Assembly (NCBI GenBank): GCA_944391575.1
Contig: CALXUC010000008.1
Coordinates: 1-51,534, forward strand
Length of the DNA stretch: 51,534 nucleotides
Reading direction: 5' to 3'
Origin: an uncultured Clostridia bacterium
Lineage (GTDB): Bacteria > Bacillota > Clostridia > TANB77 > CAG-508
Under the pieces are notes generated by a model. It was given only the letters and a program-made list of their open reading frames with translations. It had not been told where the DNA came from and did not search any database. Positions 1-10,404 of this stretch are shown piece after piece. Numbering within the stretch: the first letter of the stretch is position 1; each line of letters opens with the position of its first letter. The translations under genes and the position numbers were made by a program.

Positions 1-140
1 AGCTCTAATTCAGATTTATGGCACCCTTTCACTTAGTCCTCGCTTAGGCTCGACGTGAACATTTTCCATAAATCTTCATAGAGCTCCTAATTATTTTTAT
101 TCACATTCGCGTATTTAAAATAGCTATATATCAAGTTTTA
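1..140. repeat. Family B hairpin element, left part cut off by the window edge
   Basis: Inner arms at 12-21 and 66-75 pair perfectly (10 bp), and flanking AGCTCT (1-6) pairs with AGAGCT (80-85). The core at about 22-67 is nearly identical to the core at 27774-27819. The right outer shell carries CACATTCG and an outer arm (118-139) resembling the family A arm. The matching left shell lies outside the window. Confidence 0.8.
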
Positions 141-181
141 TTTAATTACAATTATTTAATAACTATTAGTAGAAAAAACTT

Positions 182-280
182 GCAAAATTCTTGATTTCGT
201 GATAAAATATAAATATAAAAATCTTGATTTCGTGTAAAATCGAAACTTTAAAAATCTTGTTTTGGTGAAAAATTTTGAGG
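182..280 (+). repeat. Three direct repeats, 33-bp period, upstream of the DUF4143 gene
   Basis: CTTGATTTCGTG occurs at 190-201 and 223-234, and a variant CTTGTTTTGGTG at 256-267, each starting exactly 33 bp after the previous one and each inside a similar A-rich context. The first copy contains TTGATT, which with TATAAA at 214-219 (17-bp spacing) could be the promoter. The last unit runs into the ribosome site. The regular phase, close to three helical turns, suggests protein-binding sites. Confidence 0.7.
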
Positions 281-290
281 TGATATATTT

Positions 291-1643
291 ATGAAAAGAA
301 AAGTATATGAAAAATTATTAGAGTGGAAACAAAAAAGTAATGGAAAAACAGCTATTTTAATAGATGGGGCGAGACGTGTAGGAAAAAGTTATATAGTTGA
401 AAAATTTGCAAAAGAAAATTACAAAAGTTATATAATAATAGATTTTAATAGGGTACCAGAAGAAGTAAAAAATCTTTTTGATTTTTATTTAAATGATTTA
501 GATAACTTATTCCTATACTTATCTAACTACTTTAATGTAAAACTTTATGAAAGAGATAGTTTAATAATATTTGATGAAGTGCAGTTATGTCCTAAAGCAA
601 GAACGGCAATAAAATATTTAGTAGAAGATAGGAGATACGATTATATAGAAACAGGTTCACTAATGTCTATTAAAAGAAATATTAAAGATATACTAATACC
701 TTCAGAAGAACAACATATAGAAATGTATCCAATGGATTTCGAGGAATTTTTATGGGCGCTAGAAAATGATAATCTTATGGATTTAATAAAAAAATGTTAT
801 GAAGATAAAAAGCCATTAGGGCAAGTTATGCATAGAAAAGTTATGGATTATTTTCGCCAGTATATGATAGTTGGAGGAATGCCACAAGCTGTTGAAGAGT
901 ATAGAGGAAGTAAAGATTTTAATAACGTTGATCAAATAAAAAGAAATATATTACATTTGTACAGAGAAGATATAGGTAAATATGCTGGCAATTATAGTTT
1001 GAAGGTAGAAAGTATTTTTGATGAAATTCCTGCACAATTACAAAAACATGAAAAGAAATTTAAGATAACTTCAATATCTAAAGATGCTAGATTTAGAGAA
1101 TATGAAGACGCAATGTTTTGGCTAAAAGATGCAATGATTATTAATCCTTGTTATAATACTACAGAACCAAATATCGGTTTAAAATTAAATACAGAATTTT
1201 CTACATTAAAATGTTATATGGCTGATACTGGACTATTAATTTCCCATTCTTTTGATGAAAAGGGGATTGTTACAGAAGAAGTTTATAAGAAAATATTATT
1301 TGATAAATTAGAATTTAATGAAGGAATGATAATAGAAAATATGGTAGCTCAAATGTTAGTGGCAGCGGGGCATAAATTATATTTCTATTCTAATTCTTCG
1401 CGTGAAGACAGTTCTAGTAGAATGGAAATAGACTTTTTAATTGCAAAAAGTAAAATAAGTAGTAGACACAATATATCTCCAATAGAAGTTAAATCAAATA
1501 AGAATTATACGGTGTCTTCGTTAAGAAAGTTTATGATTAAATATAATAAACAATTGTATATTCCATACGTTATTCATACTGGAGATTTTAAAGAAGAAGA
1601 AAATATTACGTATTTACCAATATATATGACAGGACTTTTATGA
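291..1643 (+). CDS. ATP-binding protein, AAA_14 / DUF4143 family
   Basis: A 450-residue P-loop ATPase of the AAA_14 plus DUF4143 type, common in gut Firmicutes and of unknown cellular role. The Walker A motif GARRVGKS is at residues 26-33 and the Walker B motif IIFDE at about 92-96. The C-terminal DUF4143 part has a PD-(D/E)XK-like signature (MEIDFLIAKS followed by ISPIEVKSNK, near residues 380-405), suggesting nucleic-acid binding or a vestigial nuclease fold. The ATG follows GAGGTG. The gene appears monocistronic: a family A element begins 11 nt after the stop. The 33-bp repeats just upstream suggest autoregulation or another DNA-binding regulator. Family assignment is firm; function is unknown. 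Confidence 0.85.
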   Translation: MKRKVYEKLLEWKQKSNGKTAILIDGARRVGKSYIVEKFAKENYKSYIIIDFNRVPEEVKNLFDFYLNDLDNLFLYLSNYFNVKLYERDSLIIFDEVQLCPKARTAIKYLVEDRRYDYIETGSLMSIKRNIKDILIPSEEQHIEMYPMDFEEFLWALENDNLMDLIKKCYEDKKPLGQVMHRKVMDYFRQYMIVGGMPQAVEEYRGSKDFNNVDQIKRNILHLYREDIGKYAGNYSLKVESIFDEIPAQLQKHEKKFKITSISKDARFREYEDAMFWLKDAMIINPCYNTTEPNIGLKLNTEFSTLKCYMADTGLLISHSFDEKGIVTEEVYKKILFDKLEFNEGMIIENMVAQMLVAAGHKLYFYSNSSREDSSSRMEIDFLIAKSKISSRHNISPIEVKSNKNYTVSSLRKFMIKYNKQLYIPYVIHTGDFKEEENITYLPIYMTGLL

Positions 1644-1654
1644 TACAAAGTGTT

Positions 1655-1794
1655 GCTGTAGTTCAGTAAAAATTTTATAGAAGCTTGATATATAGCTATT
1701 TTTAGTCAAAACATAGCTGGGGTATAACAATCCGGGTCTTGACTTGCAAATAGCTATATATCAAGCTTTTTGCAGGTATATCATAAGTTTTCAC
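1655..1794 (+). repeat. Family A miniature inverted-repeat element (A1), degenerate ends
   Basis: Perfect 21-bp internal arms at 1681-1701 and 1748-1768 enclose the conserved core that contains AACAATCCGGGTCTTGAC. The left terminus GCTGTAGTTCAG (1655-1666) resembles the family terminus GTTACARTTCAG; the right end (about 1783-1794) has decayed and no target duplication is visible. It begins 11 nt after the DUF4143 stop codon. Confidence 0.85.
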
Positions 1795-1817
1795 AAAATA
1801 ACTATATAAAAAGCTTT

Positions 1818-2390
1818 CTATTTATTAGTATCTGAATTATAGCCTTTATTTTCATTGTATTCAGCAGATAAGATTTCTAAAATTTTAGGATAAATTACAT
1901 TTGCATTGTTATTCCAGTTATCTACCATGTGTTTAGCTTGTTCACTAGAACCCGCAAATGTTTGTATTTCAAAAAGAGTTTTGTTATTTTCAACAATTTT
2001 GCAAGTAACTGTATACTCATTTTCGTCTTGAGGTTCAAATTCTGCTGTAACAGAAAATTCATTTTTAATTTGGTCTAAATTTTCCTTAAATCCATTATCA
2101 ATTTTAAATTTAATAAGGCCGGGGATAATATTTTTAGTAAGCTCTAAAACTTCTTTACCAGAATTTGTAATTGAATATATAGAAACATTATCTTCAGTTA
2201 CACAACTTATATAATTAGTTTTTAGCAAGTCTAATAAAAATTGTTGGAAATAGAAGTAATTCATATCTGTAATTGATAATACAAGTTTTAAAAGCGCTTC
2301 ATTTTCAATAGGCTTATCAATTTTATTTAAAATATATAAAATTATTAATTTACTTTCAGCAAGTGTTTTATTGTCTGTTGATAACATCAT
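1818..2390 (-). CDS. DUF4364 family protein
   Basis: A 190-residue protein matching the DUF4364 family of Clostridia. The N-terminal part (about residues 10-75) reads as a winged-helix-like fold (ILYILNKIDKPIENEALL, then an Ile/Tyr-rich helix and SITNSGKEVLEL). The C-terminal half is a beta-rich domain with EYTVTCKIVENN. It is cytoplasmic with no membrane segment, and a transcription-associated role is a family-level guess. The start follows AAGGAG; two adjacent ATGs (2390, 2387) are both possible. TGGTATAAT upstream (about 2434-2442 on the minus strand) is an extended -10 candidate. Confidence 0.75.
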   Translation of the reverse strand: MMLSTDNKTLAESKLIILYILNKIDKPIENEALLKLVLSITDMNYFYFQQFLLDLLKTNYISCVTEDNVSIYSITNSGKEVLELTKNIIPGLIKFKIDNGFKENLDQIKNEFSVTAEFEPQDENEYTVTCKIVENNKTLFEIQTFAGSSEQAKHMVDNWNNNANVIYPKILEILSAEYNENKGYNSDTNK

Positions 2391-2498
2391 ATAAAAAAAC
2401 TCCTTATTTTTAATTTTTACAAAAATTATTATACCACAAAATTGCTGATAATAAAAGGGGTTTTATCGTTTTTTATACTCCCAGTGTAATTTTTCTTG

Positions 2499-2527
2499 TT
2501 GATTTTAGTCGAATTTTGGTGTAAACT
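2499..2527 (+). promoter_or_regulatory. Sigma-A promoter for the small gene at 2570
   Basis: TTGATT (2499-2504), 17-bp spacer, TAAACT (2522-2527). Confidence 0.6.
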
Positions 2528-2569
2528 ATTAGTGAGCAAAAAAACAAATACCCAATAGGAGGTTATTTT

Positions 2570-2884
2570 ATGAAGTATTATGTAATGTGTAAAAAATTAT
2601 TAGGACAAAAACAATTTGATGAGTTAATTAAAGATTTAACTAATCAAATAATAAAAAAATTTTCTAGTGATATATTTTTAGATAAATATATGGAGGTTTT
2701 AGAATATAATATTAGATTACTTATGATAATATCATTAGGAAATATTTTAAAATTAAGTGAAGAGGAGAAAACTCAAAAAATTTCTTTTAAAGAAAATAAA
2801 GAATTTTTGATTTATCCAACACTTGCAGAATTTGAAGAAAATAATAAATTTTTTATAAACAAAATAACAGAATTGTTAAAATAG
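2570..2884 (+). CDS. Hypothetical small protein
   Basis: A 104-residue, Lys/Glu/Ile-rich, probably helical protein I do not recognise. No signal peptide, metal motif or convincing membrane segment is visible; the stretch IRLLMIISLGNIL (about residues 48-60) is amphipathic rather than clearly transmembrane. It has a good ribosome site (AGGAGG, 7-nt spacing) and its own promoter, so it is likely expressed. A perfect 10-bp inverted repeat (2905-2914 / 2927-2936) follows the stop and may be its terminator, though the T-tract is poor. Confidence 0.6.
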   Translation: MKYYVMCKKLLGQKQFDELIKDLTNQIIKKFSSDIFLDKYMEVLEYNIRLLMIISLGNILKLSEEEKTQKISFKENKEFLIYPTLAEFEENNKFFINKITELLK

Positions 2885-2904
2885 TTTTATAAAAAAATTA
2901 TAGT

Positions 2905-2936
2905 AAATTAAAGATATAAAGGGGGCTCTTTAATTT
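2905..2936 (+). terminator. Weak terminator-like hairpin
   Basis: AAATTAAAGA (2905-2914) pairs with TCTTTAATTT (2927-2936) around a 12-nt loop. The T-tract is short. The remaining bases to 3095 are AT-rich with TTAATATTAAT-type dyads and no gene. Confidence 0.4.
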
Positions 2937-3095
2937 ATTATAATTAATTAAGTAATTACATAGTCAAATTAAAAATAATTCTAATATATAATATTTAATA
3001 TTAATATAAACTAAAATTAGTGTTAATATTAATGTTTTAAATTATTAATTTAAGCTCATAATATATGAAATTAAAAGAAGGAGTAGAATAGAAAA

Positions 3096-3926
3096 ATGTT
3101 AAATATAGGTTGTCATTTATCAGCAAGCAAAGGTTATCTTAATATGGGAAAGGAAGCTTTAAGTATTAATGCAAATACTTTTCAGTTCTTTTCAAGGAAC
3201 CCAAGAGGTAGTAAAGCGAAAGAATTAGACTTAAAAGATATAGAAGAATATAAAAAATTAGCAGAAGAAAATAATTTTGCTACAATTTTAGCACACGCAC
3301 CATATATATTAAATCCATGTTCAAGTAATGAACAAAATAGAATATTAGCATTTGAATTAATGCAAGATGATTTAAAAAGATTAGAATACATTCCAAATCA
3401 AATGTATAATTTCCACCCAGGAAGCCACACAGGGCAAGGGGTAGAAGTAGGAATAAATCAAATATCAGAAATGTTAAATAAATTACTAACAGAAGAACAA
3501 ACAACAACAGTATTATTAGAAACAATGGCTGGAAAAGGTTCAGAAGTAGGTAGCAAATTTGAAGAATTAAAAGCAATTATAGATAAAGTAGACTTAAAAG
3601 AAAAAATGGGAGTATGTTTAGACACCTGCCATGTTAATGACGCAGGCTATGATGTTGTTAATAATTTAGACGGAGTATTAGAAGAATTTGATAAAGTAAT
3701 AGGAATAAAATACTTAAAAGCAATACACTTAAACGATAGCAAAAATCCATTAGCAAGCCATAAAGATAGGCATGAATGCATAGGAGAGGGACATATAGGA
3801 ATAGAAGCATTCGAAAGAATAATAAATCATCCACAATTAAAACACTTACCATTTTACTTAGAAACACCAAATGAATTAGAAGGATATAAAAAAGAAATAG
3901 AAATATTACGAAACTTATATAAATAA
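3096..3926 (+). CDS. nfo: Endonuclease IV (AP endonuclease, family 2)
   Basis: A 276-residue deoxyribonuclease IV that cleaves DNA 5' to abasic sites in base-excision repair. It is a TIM barrel with three metal ions, and the metal-ligand motifs are all present: NFHPGSHTG near residue 105, [13 protein letters not shown] near 145, [14 protein letters not shown] near 175, and [18 protein letters not shown] with GEGHIG near 215-235. Length is typical (about 280). The ATG at 3096 follows GAAGGAG. It is transcribed alone, and a reverse-oriented family A element begins 34 nt past the stop. Confidence 0.95.
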   Translation: MLNIGCHLSASKGYLNMGKEALSINANTFQFFSRNPRGSKAKELDLKDIEEYKKLAEENNFATILAHAPYILNPCSSNEQNRILAFELMQDDLKRLEYIPNQMYNFHPGSHTGQGVEVGINQISEMLNKLLTEEQTTTVLLETMAGKGSEVGSKFEELKAIIDKVDLKEKMGVCLDTCHVNDAGYDVVNNLDGVLEEFDKVIGIKYLKAIHLNDSKNPLASHKDRHECIGEGHIGIEAFERIINHPQLKHLPFYLETPNELEGYKKEIEILRNLYK

Positions 3927-3960
3927 TAGGAAAATCATACATTTAATCATACATTTAATT

Positions 3961-4049
3961 AAAGCTTGTTATATAGCTATTTGCAAATCAAGACCCGGAT
4001 TGTTAACCCCAGATATGTTTTGATTAAAAATAGCTATATAACAAGCTTT
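3961..4049 (-). repeat. Family A element (A1 variant), reverse orientation, termini not recognisable
   Basis: Perfect 22-bp arms at 3961-3982 and 4028-4049 flank the reverse-complement core (GACCCGGATTGTTAACCCC). The arms differ from other A1 copies by the same base change on both sides (TTGTTATA with TATAACAA instead of TTGATATA with TATATCAA). The inner pair ATCAA/TTGAT likewise replaces GTCAA/TTGAC. No GTTAC termini are visible. Confidence 0.85.
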
Positions 4050-4137
4050 TTTTTAAATTTTTTATAAGTCGAAAAGGCACTTATTAAATTAAAAATTGTT
4101 AAAGTCGATATATATTTTAAATTAATATATATCAGAC

Positions 4138-5775
<1,638 letters not shown>

Positions 5776-5813
5776 TTAAAAAACCTCCATTTAAAATAAT
5801 TTAATAATATATC

Positions 5814-6150
<337 letters not shown>

Positions 6151-6151
6151 T

Positions 6152-6180
6152 AATTTACACCTTTTTTTGGAAAATGTCAA
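6152..6180 (-). promoter_or_regulatory. groESL sigma-A promoter
   Basis: Minus strand: TTGACA (6180-6175), 17 bp, TAAATT (6157-6152), immediately upstream of CIRCE. Confidence 0.85.
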
Positions 6181-6199
6181 GAGGAAATAGAAAGAAAAT

Positions 6200-6230
6200 A
6201 AAAAAATTCACAATGTTTTCACATTGTGAA
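6200..6230 (-). terminator. Rho-independent terminator of greA
   Basis: 9-bp stem (6222-6230 with 6207-6215), 6-nt loop, followed on the minus strand by seven T. Confidence 0.9.
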
Positions 6231-6311
6231 CTGCGAATTTTGTCGAAATATGTTGAAAACTCATAATAATTTAGCATATAAATAATAACTGAATTTTTGT
6301 TGAAAAATTAA

Positions 6312-6800
6312 TTAATCAGCTCTTTTAATATCAAGAACTTTATATTTACATACTTCATTGCTGTGGTCAACATGAACTTCAACAACTTGACCTTTTTTAG
6401 CACCTAATAATGCTTTACCTACTGGTGATTCGTTTGAAATTTTATTTTGAGATAGATCAACTTCCATAGAGCCTACTATTGTATATTCTAATTCTTCATC
6501 GAATTCCATATCTAAAACTTTTACTTTACTGCCTAATTGAACAGTTTTTGTATCTATTTCAGACTCATCTATAATTCTTGCATATCTTAATTTATTTTCT
6601 AATTCTGCAATACGAATTTCGTTACTAGCTTGAGCATTTTTAGCCTCATCATATTCAGAATTTTCAGACAAATCACCAAATCCTAAAGCGACCTTTATTC
6701 TCTCTGCAATTTCTGTTCTAACAACAGTTTTTAGGTTCTCAAGTTCTTTTTCTAAATTATCATAACCTTCTTGAGTAAGTAATACTTCTTTTTCCTCCAT
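6312..6800 (-). CDS. greA: Transcription elongation factor GreA
   Basis: A 162-residue GreA that stimulates transcript cleavage by backtracked RNA polymerase. The N-terminal coiled coil holds [17 protein letters not shown] and the basic/acidic stretch [16 protein letters not shown] with the conserved acidic tip. The C-terminal FKBP-like domain includes [25 protein letters not shown], shown here only as a recognised family block around residues 108-133. Length is typical. The ATG follows AAAGGAGGC. It has its own consensus promoter and terminator, so it is a single-gene unit. Confidence 0.96.
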   Translation of the reverse strand: MEEKEVLLTQEGYDNLEKELENLKTVVRTEIAERIKVALGFGDLSENSEYDEAKNAQASNEIRIAELENKLRYARIIDESEIDTKTVQLGSKVKVLDMEFDEELEYTIVGSMEVDLSQNKISNESPVGKALLGAKKGQVVEVHVDHSNEVCKYKVLDIKRAD

Positions 6801-6883
6801 TTTTTATGCCTCCTTTTTTGTTAAAATAAAAAAATATAAATGGACTTAAGTTTATAAACCTATGCCCAAATTATACTTAATAT

Positions 6884-6912
6884 ATATTAAAGCAAAACTT
6901 TAAATTTGTCAA
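6884..6912 (-). promoter_or_regulatory. greA sigma-A promoter
   Basis: Minus strand: TTGACA (6912-6907), 17 bp, TAATAT (6889-6884). Confidence 0.8.
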
Positions 6913-6951
6913 GTCTTTTCAACAAAAATTTTATATTCTTGTAATAATAAT

Positions 6952-7071
6952 GTTAAAATCCACAGCTAAATAAATATTAGTAGTACTTATATATTAATAT
7001 TTTTTATCAAAAACATAGCTAGGGTATAACAATCCGGGTCTTTGATTGCAAAATATTAATATATAAGTACT
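6952..7071 (+). repeat. Family A element, subfamily A2
   Basis: Left terminus GTTAAAATCCAC (6952-6963). Perfect 22-bp arms at 6982-7003 and 7050-7071 are unrelated in sequence to the A1 arms, yet the enclosed core (AACATAGCTAGGGTATAACA then ATCCGGGTCTT) is the family core. Inner pair ATCAAA/TTTGAT. The expected right terminus is replaced by half of an A1 element. Confidence 0.85.
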
Positions 7072-7084
7072 TTATGACACTATC

Positions 7085-7147
7085 TTGGTCTTGACTTACA
7101 AATAGCTATATATCAAGCTTTTATTTAAATATCTGCTAAGTTGTTAC
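7085..7147 (-). repeat. Half of a family A1 element fused to the A2 copy
   Basis: Read on the minus strand from 7147, GTAACAACTTAG then a spacer, AAGCTTGATATATAGCTATT and AGTCAAGACC match the left half of the intact element at 50557-50697 and then stop in mid-core. The terminus overlaps the last codons and the stop of the neighbouring gene (7136). Confidence 0.8.
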
Positions 7148-8059
7148 GTATTCTTTATCTAAAATTTTTCCATTGCTTCCTTCAAGGGAAGTAATAATTA
7201 CTGCATCTTCCATAAAATGTGTAAGCATTTTAGAAAAAGAAGGCTCGTTAAAATATAGAGATTCATATAAAATGTTTAAATTAAAAGCTTCTAACAAATT
7301 ATCTTCTTTAAAGTTATTAATTAAATCTTTATGAACATTTATATTATAGTAATGAATGTTTAAGCCATTAAAAAGTTTATTACGTATTTTTATTTTACTG
7401 TTATAATTTATAATAATTCCATTTAAAGGTAAGGTGAATTTATTTAAAACTTCTTCTGGAAAATCAAAATTAAATATTACATCAGAATGTGTTAAAATTT
7501 TCTTTTTGTTATTAGAAATTCTAATTGAAATTCCAAAGGAGTTATAGAGTTCTTGAGTTAGTGGCTTAAAGTATTCTATATTAGATGTTACTATATTTAA
7601 GTTTTTTACATTTTGAGATAGAAGCTTTATATTTTCTTTTATAAACTCGCTATTAGAGTTTGTTAAAATTGAAATTTCCATTTCACTTATAGGTTTGTTA
7701 CTTTTTTTATAAATATATTCTAAAACCTCAAAACTTAAATGTTTAAAAAGCCATTTACCATCTAATATATTATAATTATTGGTATAAAAATAATTCTTTA
7801 AAATGTCTATATTTTCTAGATTATTCAAGGCATTTGACAGGGCTACAGTATGTACATTTTCTTTTCGTAAAAGTCTATTTATTTTATTAGTAAACTTTCT
7901 AATTTTACTATCAGACAATTTATTAATATTGTCTTTAAAGTAGGGTAGGATAATGATATTTTCTTTAATTGTCAAAATATTTGCTAATTTGAAAAATCCA
8001 GTTATAATCTTTTTAAAAAATTGTGGAACTTTAAAAGAAACGTTAAAAAGTTCGTCCAT
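7136..8059 (-). CDS. Hypothetical protein
   Basis: About 307 residues from the chosen ATG (MDELFNVSFKVPQFFKK). I do not recognise the family. The centre looks like a Rossmann-like alpha/beta segment: VLEYIYKKSNKPISEMEI, then SILTNSNSEFIKENIKLLSQ and NLNIVTSNIEYFKPL. No membrane segment or signal peptide is seen. An upstream GTG (8095) keeps the frame open, but the GAGGTG beside it belongs to the aspS terminator stem, so the ATG at 8059 is preferred. It follows aspS on the same strand. Its last codons and TAG stop lie inside a family A terminus, so the C-terminus may have been altered by the insertion. Confidence 0.6.
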   Translation of the reverse strand: MDELFNVSFKVPQFFKKIITGFFKLANILTIKENIIILPYFKDNINKLSDSKIRKFTNKINRLLRKENVHTVALSNALNNLENIDILKNYFYTNNYNILDGKWLFKHLSFEVLEYIYKKSNKPISEMEISILTNSNSEFIKENIKLLSQNVKNLNIVTSNIEYFKPLTQELYNSFGISIRISNNKKKILTHSDVIFNFDFPEEVLNKFTLPLNGIIINYNSKIKIRNKLFNGLNIHYYNINVHKDLINNFKEDNLLEAFNLNILYESLYFNEPSFSKMLTHFMEDAVIITSLEGSNGKILDKEYVTT

Positions 8060-8080
8060 ATTATAATATTCTTTTATATA

Positions 8081-8131
8081 AAAAATAATAATCACCTCAT
8101 AATTTAAATTTGTTTAATATTATGAGGTGAT
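8081..8131 (-). terminator. Rho-independent terminator of aspS
   Basis: Perfect 13-bp stem (8119-8131 with 8091-8103), followed on the minus strand by TATTATTTTTT. Confidence 0.85.
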
Positions 8132-8145
8132 ATTTAATTTAATGA

Positions 8146-9897
8146 CTATTTTTTTAAATTAATTTTAATATGAACTTCATCTAATTGTTTTTGTGTTACT
8201 TCTGATGGTGCGTTCATTAATAAATCTTGTGCTTTACTATTCATAGGAAATGCTATTACATTTCTAACAGTTTCAGATTCTGTCAAAAGCATTAAAATTC
8301 TATCAACTCCCGGTGCAATACCTGCGTGTGGCGGAGCTCCAAATTGGAATGCATTAAATAGGGCAGGGAACTTGTCCTCAACTACTTTTCTTGGATAACC
8401 TGCTATTTCAAATGCTTTTACCATTATTTCTGGGTCATGATTTCTTACAGCACCTGATGATAATTCTATACCATTACATACTATATCATATTGGTATGCT
8501 AATATGTCTAAAGGATTTTGTTCTTCTAAAGCTTTTAATCCACCTTGTGGCATAGAGAATGGGTTGTGGCAGAAATCTATTTTTCCATTATCCATTTCTT
8601 CATACATAGGAAAGTCTACTATCCAGCAGAATTTAAATACATTATTATCTATTAAGTTCAAACGTTTTCCAAGTTCATTTCTTATTTGACCTGATAAGAT
8701 TTGTGCAATACGTTTACTTTCAGCAATAAAAAATAATGCATCTCCCGGATTTGTATTAGTCTCTGTAAGCATTTGTTCACGAGCTTCGTCTGTAATAAAT
8801 TTAGCAATAGGCCCTTGTAAAGTTCTATCGTCCATAACTCTTAACCAAGCTAGTCCTTTTGCTTTACATTCTTGTATTGCAAAATCTGTCATTCCTTCAA
8901 AGAATGAACGAGGCTCATTTTTTACATTTGGTACAGAGATTATTTTTACAGTTTTGTTTTTAAATGCATTGAATTCTAAGTCTTTAAAAATATGTGTTAC
9001 ATCTTGTACAATTAAAGGATTTCTTAAATCTGGCTTATCAGAACCATATTTTTCCATAGCTTCCATATAAGGAATACGTACAAATTCTCTTTCTACTTTT
9101 TTATTTGAGAATTTTTTAAATGTATTATACATAACATCTTCTATAACTTCAAAAACATCTTCTTGTTCTGCAAAAGCCATTTCCATATCTAATTGGTAAA
9201 ATTCACCAGGAGAACGATCTGCTCTAGCATCTTCATCTCTAAAGCAAGGCGCTATTTGGAAATATTTATCTATACCAGAAACCATTAATAATTGTTTAAA
9301 TTGTTGTGGTGCTTGAGGCAAAGCATAAAATTTGCCTGGATAAACTCTACTTGGCACTAAATAATCTCTAGCACCTTCTGGTGAAGAACTTGTTAATATT
9401 GGCGTTTGAACTTCTGTAAAGTCTTTAGCAATCATTTGCTCTCTTATAAATTGTATAACTTTCGCTCTTAATAATATATTATTTTTTACTTTATCATTTC
9501 TTATATCTAAAAATCTATATTGAAGTCTTAAATCTTCTCTTACATCTTGATTTGTATTAACCTCAAAAGGAAGAGATTTAGTTCTTTTACCTAAGATTTC
9601 TACTTTTTCTATTTTTACTTCAACTTCTCCAGTTTCTATATTTTTATTTATTGTTTCTTCATCTCTTAATTTTACTGTACCTGTTACAGAAATAGTTGAT
9701 TCTGTAGGTATTCTTGATAATTCGTCAACCATTTTTTGGTCATCAGGTGATACTAATTGTGTTATTCCATATTGGTCTCTTAAATCTATAAAAACAATAC
9801 CGCCCATATCTCTAATAGTTTGTATCCAACCAGCAAGCCTTACTTTTTTATCTACGTCGCTTGTACGTAATTCTCCACAGTTATGTGTTCTATACAT
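8146..9897 (-). CDS. aspS: Aspartyl-tRNA synthetase
   Basis: A 583-residue class II synthetase charging tRNA-Asp, or tRNA-Asp and tRNA-Asn if non-discriminating. It starts MYRTHNCGELRTSDVDKKV with the OB-fold anticodon-binding domain, then motif 2 FRDEDARADRSPGEFYQLD near residue 220, the bacterial GAD insertion in the middle, and motif 3 GIAPGVDRILMLL near residue 537. Length matches bacterial AspRS (about 590). The ATG follows AGGAGGG. The gene has its own promoter and terminator. Confidence 0.97.
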   Translation of the reverse strand: MYRTHNCGELRTSDVDKKVRLAGWIQTIRDMGGIVFIDLRDQYGITQLVSPDDQKMVDELSRIPTESTISVTGTVKLRDEETINKNIETGEVEVKIEKVEILGKRTKSLPFEVNTNQDVREDLRLQYRFLDIRNDKVKNNILLRAKVIQFIREQMIAKDFTEVQTPILTSSSPEGARDYLVPSRVYPGKFYALPQAPQQFKQLLMVSGIDKYFQIAPCFRDEDARADRSPGEFYQLDMEMAFAEQEDVFEVIEDVMYNTFKKFSNKKVEREFVRIPYMEAMEKYGSDKPDLRNPLIVQDVTHIFKDLEFNAFKNKTVKIISVPNVKNEPRSFFEGMTDFAIQECKAKGLAWLRVMDDRTLQGPIAKFITDEAREQMLTETNTNPGDALFFIAESKRIAQILSGQIRNELGKRLNLIDNNVFKFCWIVDFPMYEEMDNGKIDFCHNPFSMPQGGLKALEEQNPLDILAYQYDIVCNGIELSSGAVRNHDPEIMVKAFEIAGYPRKVVEDKFPALFNAFQFGAPPHAGIAPGVDRILMLLTESETVRNVIAFPMNSKAQDLLMNAPSEVTQKQLDEVHIKINLKK

Positions 9898-9924
9898 AAT
9901 TAACCCTCCTAAACAATACTATTT

Positions 9925-9953
9925 ATTTTACTTAAAATTATGCAATTTGTCAA
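9925..9953 (-). promoter_or_regulatory. aspS sigma-A promoter
   Basis: Minus strand: TTGACA (9953-9948), 17 bp, TAAAAT (9930-9925). Confidence 0.8.
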
Positions 9954-9991
9954 TAGTTAGGCGAAAACTTAAAAAAAATTTTGAAAATTTG

Positions 9992-10020
9992 TTTACAATT
10001 TTTGAATTGTATGATAATAT
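9992..10020 (+). promoter_or_regulatory. Sigma-A promoter for the small-ORF region
   Basis: TTTACA (9992-9997), 17 bp, TAATAT (10015-10020), facing away from aspS and about 45 bp ahead of the ORF at 10067. Confidence 0.75.
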
Positions 10021-10066
10021 TCTTGTAGAGTAATTATAAATAAAAAATGAAATGAGGAAAAAATTA

Positions 10067-10342
10067 ATGGTAGAAACTTTAAGGTCAAAAAAAGAAAATA
10101 GAATAAAAAAAGTAATTAAAAACGCTGAAACCCGCATGGCTGTATATATATATATATATATATCGTATATTTTCATTTAGAAAATAAAAAATTAAACTTA
10201 CAAAATGCAAAACATAATTTTAATTTAGAAACTATCAAATTAAATAATAAAAATAAAGATAGAACTATACTAAAACCAGATATGGATAACAGTATTAAAA
10301 ATATTCTGAAAATTCATATTTTAGTAGTATAGGTCTATCTTT
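10067..10342 (+). pseudogene. Small ORF split in two frames by a (TA)10 tract
   Basis: From ATG 10067 (weak GAGG upstream) a basic peptide reads MVETLRSKKENRIKKVIK and then into a Tyr-Ile run, stopping at 10178-10180 after 37 codons. Losing one TA unit would join it to a second open frame that runs through HLENKKLNLQNAKHN and TILKPDMDNSIKNIL to a TAG near 10340, giving about 90 residues. I do not recognise the product. Either a slippage-controlled gene or one frozen out of frame; a real promoter lies just upstream. Confidence 0.4.
10143..10163. repeat. TA dinucleotide tract
   Basis: Twenty-one bases of uninterrupted alternating T and A inside the small ORF; the frames on either side differ by 2 nt, one repeat unit. 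Confidence 0.9.
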
Positions 10343-10404
10343 TTGTGTTTTATAAAAAAATTTAAAAATTTTAAGATGCCAAAAAGCTTGAAAATACTAC
10401 AATG

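Noticed and set aside
1681..1768. Family A hairpins as ordinary Rho-independent terminators
   Set aside because: The 46-nt conserved asymmetric loop, terminal inverted repeats and target duplications are not explained by termination, although the hairpins might terminate transcription as a side effect.
2941..3060. TTAATATTAAT-type dyads before nfo as operators
   Set aside because: In such AT-rich sequence these short palindromes are expected by chance.
3182..3942. Minus-strand open frames across nfo
   Set aside because: Leu/Ile-rich antisense shadows of a well-supported gene, without ribosome sites.
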